Assembly: GCA_016801845.1 (NCBI GenBank)
Contig: CM028911.1
Span: 7,424,885 to 7,488,884, forward strand
DNA from: Polydactylus sextarius
Taxonomy: Eukaryota; Chordata; Actinopteri; Polynemidae
Reading direction: 5' to 3'
DNA length: 64,000 bases
The number at the start of each line of letters is the position of its first letter. Position 1 is the first letter of the stretch. The notes under the pieces were generated by a model. It was not told the DNA's origin, ran no database searches, and worked only from the letters and a program-made list of their open reading frames with translations. This document shows positions 51,295-61,166 of this stretch, piece by piece. The translations under genes were made by a program, and so were the position numbers.

Positions 51295-52397
51295 GTAAGT
51301 GAGTAAGGGTGACAGCAGAGACTTTGAACGAATGCTCTCCCATTTATCTTCAACAGATCCACCTACATTAATTCCTCAGGTGTGATAAATAGACTTTTTG
51401 TGGATATTTTTGCTCTCTTTTGCTGCTTTTTGATGATTTGTCAGACAACACTGTTGCCAGTGCTCTGATGAAGTCTTCTCCTACAGATGAAATTTGATTT
51501 GGCGTAGGCAACATTCATGCTTCTATTTAACTGTTGTTGCTTTCACTGGTTATTGACTGGCTGCAGTAACCTCTCCGCTCTTCTCTTCACACACAATATG
51601 ACTTTAATATTTGTTAAGCAGACCTGCCTGCCACCAGGTGTAAAGACCAACAAATGTGAAAACCAACAAAGCTTTAAACTGTGTTGAATTAGTTTTACTA
51701 ATGTAGCAAGATGTTTATTTCTGTAAGAATATCAATATAAATGGATTATAGTTTTAATAATAGAGTTCTTCATTCTATATAACTGTTTCCAAACAGAATG
51801 TAATTCTTGACAGACTTTTTATACCATTATTATGGGAATTCAAATTCTTTTCTTATCAACTCTATGCCAGAATATTTTCTGAAAGGGCTGTTGGCTATTA
51901 CTGTTCTTTTTTAATCTTCATGAAGGCACAACAAATACCCAACATAAAAGGGAATCAGCCACACAAGGGCACATTTCTTCCTGCTGAACGCGGCCATTGA
52001 ATGACCTTCTTTTAAGTAATGCCCGAAGTTAAGGTATCATTCAATGTGCTAAACATTAAAGGCACACAATTTAATTCAAATGAGCAGGCGAATCATAAAT
52101 TGCCTTTAAACCAACAAATTTAAGATGAATTTATTCAGTACAACCCAGAAGCTTTTGCAAGCTGCCAATTATTTAGCTCCTTTCCAGACAGCTGCAGTTG
52201 CTGATACTCTCATATCCGCACATTAGAACATACAGGCACACAGCCCCATGCACTTATACATGGTCATTTACGCTTTCGGAGGTTCATTATTTCTACTTTA
52301 TACTCACTTGTTATTTGTATGTTTTGTTATGTTTTCATGGCCTCTCATTTCTCTCTGTGATTACATCCTCTTCATGTTGCTCAATATCTGGTTGCAG
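51295..52397 (+). other. nrxn1a: Intron within LNS5
   Basis: 1.1 kb, AT-rich, no recognised feature. Acceptor CTGGTTGCAG. Confidence 0.85.
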
Positions 52398-52588
52398 TTA
52401 CCTACATTACGTGTCTGACCTGGGAAACGGAGCCCACTTGATTAAAGGCAATTCCAACAAGCCACTGAATGACAACCACTGGCACAATGTCATCATCTCC
52501 AGAGACACCAACAATCTCCACACAGTCAAGATTGATACCAAGGTCACTACCCAGACAACCACAGGAGCCAAAAACTTGGACCTGAAGG
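52398..52588 (+). CDS. nrxn1a: Neurexin 1 exon: middle of LNS5
   Basis: One base completes a glycine codon, then 63 codons and a G. It reads YLHYVSDLGNGAHLIKGNSN, then KPLNDNHWHNVIISRDTNNL, then HTVKIDTKVTTQ and ends AKNLDLK. The LNDNHWHNV strand is the LNS signature. YLHYV and NLHTVKIDTK separate neurexin 1 from neurexins 2 and 3 (YIHYV, VHTLKID or VHTLKVD), so this exon carries much of the paralogue call. Donor GTGAGT. Confidence 0.97.
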
Positions 52589-53321
52589 GTGAGTAGGCAG
52601 AGTGAATTTAGATGTAAATTTTTTCCTTCATTTCATTAAACTGAGGCAGCCGCTTAGTGGTGGAAAAAGAACATTCGTGTCTGAAAGGTTTCAGCAGCAG
52701 GAATAACCCCTTAGGGAGTTAAAATGGGGGGGAGGGGGCAGTGCTTGGCCCTTACTCATTACCACCCCTGAGCAAGAACTCAGCCCCTGTCTGTTCAGTC
52801 TCCAACTCTAATGGGCTGTGCATGGAGAAGTAAACTTATAGAAAAGACAATTTGTGATTAGCAGAACAACCTTGAATAAAAATAACTGGAAGGAATTATC
52901 AGCTAAAACATAATCACCTTTCCACGTGAAAGGATATCAACATAATTAGTACTCTATCTTGAAGACTGATGCAATTATTGTTATTCAAAATCTTTATTGA
53001 ATCAGTTCGAAGTGGATGACCAACTTCTGCCTTGGACCTGAAAAAGTAGTGATATTGTGTCACAGCGGGGAAAAAAAACATACGTTTTTTAATACCATAA
53101 TTAACCTTCCTTGCACTCCTTATCAAATAACTATAATCATTAATTAAATATGACTCAACTGTTTTAGACTTTGGTCTGAAAAATTATGCACAAATCTAAT
53201 TAAAATGCTGTATAAAATTGTGTGCCTTTGACTTTGCCTTTAAGATCATATGGTAAGTGATGTGCCACGTCGTTTGTCCACTGGGGGTCAGTATTGTCCT
53301 TTGTGTCTCATTTCATACCAG
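52589..53321 (+). other. nrxn1a: Intron within LNS5
   Basis: 733 nt with no recognised feature. Acceptor CATACCAG. An open frame on the minus strand (52914-53126) looks like chance. Confidence 0.85.
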
Positions 53322-53495
53322 GTAACCTCTACATTGGTGGGGTAGCAAAGGAGATGTACAAGGAGTTGCCCAAGTTAGTTCATGCCAAGGAAGGTTTCCA
53401 AGGTTGTCTGGCATCAGTGGATCTGAATGGGCGGCTCCCAGACCTGATTACAGATGCGATGGACTGTGTAGGGCAGATAGAGAGAGGATGTGAAG
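53322..53495 (+). CDS. nrxn1a: Neurexin 1 exon: end of LNS5
   Basis: GT completes a glycine codon; 57 codons and a G follow. It reads NLYIGGVAKEMYKELPKLVH, the GFQGCLASVDLNGRLPDL strand, and ends DAMDCVGQIERGCE. Cysteines are at residues 28, 48 and 56. The final G may join TT of the SS6 microexon (Val) or GC of the EGF3 exon (Gly), both in frame. Donor GTGAGT. Confidence 0.97.
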
Positions 53496-54776
53496 GTGAG
53501 TAGTCTTCTAGCCCACAACAAGAAAACTTTTTTTCCTTGGTGATAAGTTGTTGCTGTTGTGTGTAGGGCTCTATCTGAAGCTTCAGTTTGAAATTTCATT
53601 AGTCTGATTATTGTTAGGAGCTTAAAAACAAATTATTAAATTTCAGAGATAAAAAAAAAAGTTCTCTTTTAATTATCTTAATTACTCTGGTTCCTCCTCC
53701 TTTATCCACAAAACAAACCAAGAGTGTCACTGCAACACCATGCAGCTGCAGCTCAGTCCTCCCATTCTTATACTAGTCCAACAAGGATACACATACATTG
53801 TGAGGCACACCAACACTGTCAACCTGTGGCACATAATTTAACATCCATAAAATATGTTAGTATTCTGTTAGAATGCATCAACCACTGACACTCTTCCACA
53901 GGCAATCATTTCTGTTTCACTTGGCCATAATCTGATTATTCTCTCTGCCATATTTGTACTGCCAGTGTTATTTCCCATTTTATCCCCATTCTGTTTTGCT
54001 CCATGCATGCTCGCTGGATCTGAGAGTTTGCCAGAAGCAATCCTTTTGAATTATGTATGAAGCCTTTGTTGCATGCATGAATATCATTTGCCCAGTCTAA
54101 TGTGCGCACCACATTCAGAGACAATATTTGATTTATTTTTCATCTTCACTCACTTAGTTTAATTTCACAATTCATCCACTTTTTTCTATTGAGTACGCAA
54201 CTTCTGATCTTTTTATGTTCCGACATCATGAACGTAATCAAATTCGGCACCCTGACTGGGTATGTCAAACTTGCTGCTTTTGTTGTTTACCACACAGGGT
54301 TGATGGTCGCTCTCAATGGAAAACAGCTTCTGTGATAACACAGTTATTGGATCGTGATGATGGAGTCAGTGAGCTCCGTAGAGTTAGTGACGGTATTTGA
54401 ATAAAACAGGAATCATTTCAGAATATGCATCAGAGAAAATATGCACTTTTTATGTAGCTTTAAATTTTACGGAACATCATGGACAATGAATATCTACTTC
54501 ATATGATGTAATGACGTAATAACTGCATGTTTTCACGTCATATTGCTGATGCCATTTTGAGAGTAGCTGCCGTTTGGCTTTCACTCAGCTTCCATTATGC
54601 AGTACAATTTTCTTTCCCTCTGGCTCTTTCTGAGGACAAACAAACACCTCACTTCTCACTCTCTCTCTGCTGCTTCGACAGTCTTGTGCCTGTTACTCCA
54701 TCTCTGACGTCTTGGTGCTTTACTAACAGCTGGTATACTTTGCCTTTTCCTTTCCTATTATTTTTGCTGACAAAAG
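53496..54776 (+). other. nrxn1a: Intron upstream of the SS6 microexon
   Basis: 1.3 kb. It has three overlapping or adjacent TGCATG motifs (54004, 54070, 54074), the RBFOX element, and a perfect TACTAAC branch-point-like site at 54721-54727, 50 nt before the acceptor. A UGC (TTTTTGCTGA) lies between the pyrimidine tract and the AG, as in many neural microexons. No coding sequence. Confidence 0.75.
54004..54079 (+). promoter_or_regulatory. nrxn1a: TGCATG motifs upstream of SS6 (RBFOX-type)
   Basis: TGCATG occurs at 54004-54009, 54070-54075 and 54074-54079, 700-770 nt before the SS6 microexon. (U)GCAUG is the RBFOX binding element and upstream copies usually favour exon skipping. The motifs are seen; the regulation is inferred. 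Confidence 0.35.
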
Positions 54777-54803
54777 TTGCATTGATGAAAGCTGACTTGC
54801 AAG
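54777..54803 (+). CDS. nrxn1a: Neurexin 1 SS6 microexon (27 nt)
   Basis: Flanked by TGACAAAAG and the donor GTAGAT. With the G from 53495 it reads VALMKADLQ and leaves a G for the EGF3 exon, so it can be skipped without a frame change. This is the neurexin splice site 6 insert between LNS5 and the third EGF module, a hinge position. The sequence is the same nine residues I know from mammalian neurexin 1. The donor is weak and identical to the distal SS2 donor, and the pyrimidine tract is split from the AG by GCTGACAAAAG, which suggests regulated inclusion. Confidence 0.93.
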
Positions 54804-56349
54804 GTAGATAGCTTTGTCTGTTTGATACAGAGTCTGATGTTCCTCCCCTCTTTGCATCTGTAATGCCTCTGCCCCCTCCCACTTCTCCACAGTCTCTACC
54901 TGCACACTTTCCTGAGAAAGACAACTGTCTAGTTTGTCATTCACTCTCCAGGCATATGGAGTAGGCTTCAGTCCCATAGGAATACAAGAATCATTTCTAT
55001 CTTGTATCAGAATCTATGGGGCTCACATTTTGATTTGCACTAACATCCTCTTTTGCTTTTATTGGAAATATCTTTTTGTTTTTGTTTTTTTCTTTTTTGC
55101 TGTGACTATGTTTTTTTCTCTTTTACATTTCACTTTTTTCCCACACAATATACATGTAAAAGATGCGTTTGCATGTCTCATAATAGTTATATGTTTTCTC
55201 CTGCATGACTTTCTGATAAAAAACTGATTCCAAACTTTCTTTAACTTACAACCAGTCATTTTTATGTTTTACATTAAATATATATCAATGTTATTATAAG
55301 TTCCGTGTTTACCAGTGCCATATATCTGTTGTAGTCTCTGCCACTCTGTTACCGCTTTGTAAGTAGGAACTATATTAAACAGTAGCATGAACCATTTTAA
55401 TATTTAACAGTTGAAAGTATGTTGTAAGATAAATAGCACCACAGGCCAGTAATTAAAGGCAGTTCTGATACATCTGTGCACATACGTAGCAATATGACTG
55501 GATTTTAATTAGTAAATGTGTAATTAACTATAATAATAACTAAAAAATAATAAAAAAATCAATTAAATGCTTCATGCCTTGCATACAAACGATAAAACAC
55601 TGCAAAAAAAAGAAACACCTCTAAAGAAATTCCTCATCTTAATCATTTGAATTGCACATAATGCACATGTGTATATGATTTATAGGCTGAGTCCAGACAA
55701 ATTTGAACTAATTATGTTTGTGACAGATTATAATAAGAGAGAATTTTGCAGGCAGTTACACACAGTTTCAGCTGATCTGAATTCAAATGTGTTTCAGAAC
55801 CACCATATTTTTTCAGCTTTTTTTTTTTTTTTTTTTTTTTTGTCTCGTGGCAGTGTACACTGTGTACAGCTTTTCGCTTTTTGCATTTTTCAGCTTTTAG
55901 TGGGCTACAGAAAATCCTGTAAACTATTAAGCAGTTACCACTGCTTCTCTGTGGCTGAGCAGCACTTAAGGTTGTTTCACATTATTCAGAAAGAAAAATC
56001 TATATAAGAGTAAAATTATAATGTATATTTGAAACAAGCCAAAGAACCTGATTAAAAATCTCTCCATTATTGCAACCAAAAAGAGAAAGTTATCAAAGAT
56101 GGACTAGATGTATTCCACATGGGTAATTACATCTGTAAGTGCTTTAGAACCGAATACTGTTTTTCAGAGTATATAATGTTCATGTGTCACAAATTTAATT
56201 CAAATATCCAGATGTATCCAGATAATAATCAATATTGACCACAAAAAAGTGTGCAGAATATTAGAATACATTTTCCAAAAGCACCATAATTTTATCCTGA
56301 AAGTATTTCATGAAATTCAAAATAATAATGGTAATGATGATGATGATGA

Positions 56350-56454
<105 letters not shown>

Positions 56455-56867
56455 AGGCACATAAACACATTTTTCAAACAGGTGTGATAAAGATATGGAG
56501 CGCTGCCGTAAACTTCTGGGAAATGTTTTGACAAATAATTATGAAAGTAGCTATAAAGTAAACAAGACAAGCATATAGAAATGAGATTAGCAATTCAATT
56601 AAAAATAAGTGATGGCAATAACACTAATGCTAGTTTGTATAATAGGCTGAAATGTTTGAGATTAGTGGTTAATATTGGCCAACTGGTCATCATTCATTTC
56701 ACTAACATTAACCATTTCACTAACATGAACTGACTCAAACCTCACTGACACACAGACAGTTTGTACAGCTGTTTACTTTTATAGAACGACTGACTGACTG
56801 ACTGATATCACAAGCCTGAAGATATAACACTTTGACTATAAACACATCTGGATGAAATGTCACATTG

Positions 56868-57209
56868 CAGTGGTCCCTCACCTATTGCAGGGGTTAGGTT
56901 CTAGAACCCCCGGTGAGAGGTGAAAATCCACGAAGTAGTAACCATATATTTATTTTATTTTTTAAGCCTTTATAAACCTTCGCCACACTCATATAAACCT
57001 TTCCCATGCCTGTTATTTATTTCTTAGGCTAGAAATTGCTTATTTTACCGCAAAAAAAAACATTTAAAATAAAAAAAAATGGAAATACCTGTAGGCTGCA
57101 GAATCCTGCAATATAATGAAAAATTGTGATATAAATTTACATATACTAACCACAACCGTGATGTATCAAAGCCGTGAGAGGTGAATCTTGATATGGCGAG
57201 GGATCACTG
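56868..57209. mobile_element. Short non-autonomous DNA transposon-like element (about 340 bp)
   Basis: The ends are inverted: CAGTGGTCCCTC at 56868-56879 and GAGGGATCACTG at 57198-57209, whose complement is CAGTGATCCCTC, 11 of 12 matching. The next inner blocks also match partly: GTGAGAGGTGAA occurs in the same orientation near 56913 and 57174. No open frame inside, so a MITE. The CAGT ends and a following TA suggest the Tc1/mariner-pogo group, but no clean target-site duplication is visible and the family is not certain. Confidence 0.6.
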
Positions 57210-57977
57210 TATTCCTGTTATTCAGGACCCTACTGATTAAGACCTGGGTATTATTGTTCTGAGACTTCATTCCAAGCTGGGAATAAGTTGTATTTGGATG
57301 ATTTGATAAGACAGCACTTTAAAGACGGATGTGGGAGATGCAGTAACAGCAGATTGTAATCTGATCACCCGAACCATTGTCACAACTGGTCAGAGTTGTG
57401 TGACAGTTTGAAGGAAGAAATAGAGAACCGTATTGTAGAATGTTGTATTTAGTGAAGACACAGTTCCAACAATAATCAAGCAACATTATATCAATATACA
57501 GTTTCAATACACTCTGCTCTACTCTGCTGCCAGATATACTGGATACTGCGGTTGTAACCCAATCCATAGTATTAGATTTAATATATGTGTTCTATAGAAA
57601 ATTTAAAATATTTATTAAAGATCATAATCACTAACATAACTTTAATTAAACATATTTAATCTGTTCTAATGTTTTGTACTGCTGTATTTAATATATGTGT
57701 GAATTTTTGTTGTGAGTTAAACACAGTAAAGTAAAGGTTCAAGCAGATTTTAAGCCACCTGGAAATTATTTAAAGTACTTAGTAGGAAGCAAAATATAAC
57801 TTAATACACAGTTGTCAGAGTGTTCATATAGAATATATATGTTTGTCCTGTGTTTGCTTCCATTTGCAGAAGCCTGTTGTCTGTATGTTCAGCGTGACAT
57901 TTAATTTCACTGCAGAATCAATCTGCAGACAGTTATAACAGTCTCTTCACCAAGTTGCTGTTTCTCTCCACATTCAG

Positions 57978-58097
57978 GCCCCAGCACTACGTGCCAAGAG
58001 GACTCATGTGCCAACCAGGGTGTGTGCCTACAGCAGTGGGAGGGCTTCAGCTGTGACTGCAGCATGACGACATTTGGAGGACCACTGTGTAATGACG
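57978..58097 (+). CDS. nrxn1a: Neurexin 1 exon: third EGF-like module
   Basis: GC completes a glycine codon, then 39 codons and a G. It reads PSTTCQEDSCANQGVCLQQW, then EGFSCDCSMTTFGGPLCND. Six cysteines at residues 5, 10, 16, 25, 27 and 37 give the EGF pattern. This module links LNS5 to LNS6 in alpha-neurexin and is the last alpha-specific domain; beta-neurexin starts from a separate promoter downstream. The next expected residues (PGTTYIF, start of LNS6) are outside the window. Donor GTAGGA at 58098. Confidence 0.97.
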
Positions 58098-58655
58098 GTA
58101 GGACGCCACTGCTTAATTCTCCATTTGTGCTAAAGAAAAATACAGAGCAAACATGCGTTTTTATGACTGGTCCCAATAAATCTCACAAAATGACATTCCT
58201 CACACACATCTTGGGGCAATAGATGCATAATTCATTCCGTCTTTTAGGCTAATTAAATACTTCAAGGAAAATCTTGGTTAGATGTTTTAAGCTGCAGGGC
58301 TTACACACTGCGTTTGTACTCCTGCTCATTATTGTTCCCTGTTTGTGTGAGACTTTTGTTTTTATGAAGCTCAGTGTTTGGCAGAATTATGACATAATTT
58401 GCTTTGTAAACTCTCAGATCAAACTAAGTGAAAGCCAAAACTGCGCTGCTGGATGATATGTTGCATGTCGGTCAGTTATAATAAATCTTTGACAACTTGA
58501 CGATGACAGAGTTTCATTTCAGTAGCTCTGCTTCAAATACACTCCAAACAGACTGAGGGAGTTGAGGGTTGTTGATACTCTTAAGGGCAGGAGCTTCAGC
58601 GTTTGTGATTTCTCGCTGACAGTTCAGTGAAAGCTCATTAAAGTTTGAGGGATGT

Positions 58656-58671
58656 GCCACTAGAGGGAGCA
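58656..58671 (+). promoter_or_regulatory. CTCF-like motif
   Basis: GCCACTAGAGGGAGCA fits the CTCF core CCACYAGRKGGCRS well (only GGA for GGC). It has the same orientation as the motif at 12865. Motif evidence only. Confidence 0.45.
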
Positions 58672-61122
58672 ACAAACATTGTGTTTTCCTAAATAAAACA
58701 TCAAATAGTCAGACAAGCCAAGAAAAGTGACATTTACCAAAAGATGTACTTAATTCTACGAAGATGTAAGTACTGTCTACGAGTACTCCAAGTATTGACT
58801 GATAGAATTACAACACAGGTGGTAAAAATTCAAACTTTCTTTGATAATGCAATTAAGAAAGTTCTATGATATTAATCTTTCTTTAAGACACTTAAACTGA
58901 AATGTGGTTTTAGAGGACTAGGGTAATGTCTGCTCTACTTTTTTGAAAATGGGCTGCTTCCTTATGCCAAACATGCACAGGGGATTTTGTATGGTCATTA
59001 TTTTCTTCTGCAGCAGTTCACACAGTAAGGGGTGAATGGGCAAAGTGCTGAACTGCATTTAAGGAGAAAGGGGCAGAGTGGGCACTCTGTGGAGATGACA
59101 CAAAAGCAAAGGAGAGAGCACCATAAATGTTAATGCATTCTGTGTCACTTCTACTGTCCCAATAAGATCCTGCCTTTTGTTATCAACAGAAAGTACTAAT
59201 AGTTTCCCGCGCAGCCTCATAGCCCGGACATATCTGCAGCCTATGAAAACACTAAAAGGATTCTTCTGTCCGTGATGTGAGCCTGAGTGTAGCTCATCCT
59301 GATCCGAGCCCCGCATCTGCTCTTTTTACTCTCTCTTTTCATTTCTCAAACCATCTCAAATCAACAGAGGAGTGGGGCTGGTGCTAGAGGTGTTGAAGGA
59401 TATTTTGATGACGAACTTCTCGTGAACCTTCATTGTATGGTACAAGAGAGGAAAAATGCAGTTTGGAAGTTTTTTTCTTCTTCTGTTCTTCCTGACATCA
59501 TACATATTCCTCCTGAGCAGGACCATAGAGCTCATTTCAGCACTGGGAGCAGAGTAGCTCACAGGACGTGTATGCATATATTATATCGGAGCAAAAGAGC
59601 TATACCTGCTGAGTCTAGTTACTGGAGCTGGTCTCATTATTTCTGCTGACCTGGCAAAACAATAAAGAACACAATGGGACGGATCAATGTGCAGGCCCAA
59701 GGGATGCAATATGTAACCACAAAAACATACCTTCATAGAAATCCCATTCACTATGGATGAACTGAACTCGTCCTTAGAGTAGTGATGCAAGCCTCACTCT
59801 GCCAGAGAAAATCTATGAGTAGGATAAATGAAGCTGGAGATCGTTGGGTTTTTTATCTGAGTTGATGGATTGTCACGGGGATAGAGAGGACGAAAGAAAC
59901 ATCTCTTAGGAGAATATCACTTTTCACCAGATATATTTGCATAAGCTGAAACACAGGCAATTTACAACACAGCAATGGGAAAAGGAACTTGCATTGGAAG
60001 CCTGCTGCATTTCCTGATATTTCTCTAGTGGGTAGCCTTGGCATCCTGCCTTCTCACAAGGAGAAAAACTCCATTTCACAGCTCCTGGCTCCATAACATT
60101 TACAGCCAGGATGAATTGCGCAGCTGTCAGTCACAAATCAAAAGGAAACTAATATTATGTCTGACAGAACAATACCTTTTCATCGTGTTCTACTCATGTA
60201 AATTCAAACTATGAGTCATTTTGAGCAGAAAGTTGTACGTGGACTTTTTTTCTGTGGGTTGTAATAACTTTATATATCTGTATATTTATAGTAAACTAAA
60301 AGAAAAAAAAAAACACAGGTGATGGTGGGAATTAATTTGTCTCTGTTTCAGTTTTAACAGAAAAATATTTATGTACATTATGAATAACAACAATTATATT
60401 CAAAGGTTGATAACATCTCCAAACATTGATTTATGTTAAATATATTACATTAATGAACACTCAGACTTAATCTGAAATTTTTTTTTCCTTCAGACTATCA
60501 TCTTCAACAGTCTGCAGTGAGCACAGCTCATATGCGCTGCATGTACCCACACTGACTCTTCAGCTCTAGGTTTGAATTTTGCAGAGCAGACCACCATTTC
60601 ATGTCATTTTTGAGTATGTGATGATATAAGTATTTCTGCTTTTAAGATCAGTGCTACACTGCTCACAACTATTGGCTAGATGATGGCACTGATATTAAAA
60701 GAATCTACAAATGACTCTCATTATCTTACAAAAACTTCATCCCAGTTGATGTACCAGTGCTTCTTTTTTGTCTTAGAGTTGTATTTTTAGAAGCTAATAT
60801 CCCCCAGTGGGTACCCAAGATGATTCTTATTTCTCTTAGATCATCGTGTATGTGAAATTAGTTATGACGGTTGCGAATTGTGTCAAGTGTTAAGTATTTT
60901 TGGACACCAGAAAGAATATAATCACATAAAGAACACACGTGTTTGAGACAGATTGAACAATAGTGATGTTATCAGTGTTAATTGATGCTGATAATCAGCA
61001 AAAACATTACCACTGCCTTCTGCTAAACTTAGAATATGACTTCATTTTTGCTCTTTTGACTTCTGTCTGCTTGGGTTTCAAAGAGTGTTCTACTTTTCAT
61101 TCAGAAGCTGGCTGGTGTATAT

Positions 61123-61166
61123 GTGCTTGTGTGTGTGTGTCTGTGCCCGTGTCTGTGTCCGTGTGT
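61123..61166. repeat. TG-rich simple repeat
   Basis: Interrupted (TG)n with GTCTGTGTC units. Confidence 0.7.

Noticed and set aside
50891..51343. 150-codon open frame on the minus strand
   Set aside because: It is the antisense shadow of the neurexin exon at 50913-51294, has no independent similarity, and follows from the codon bias of that exon. The same holds for minus-strand frames at 28360-28910 and 24103-24294.
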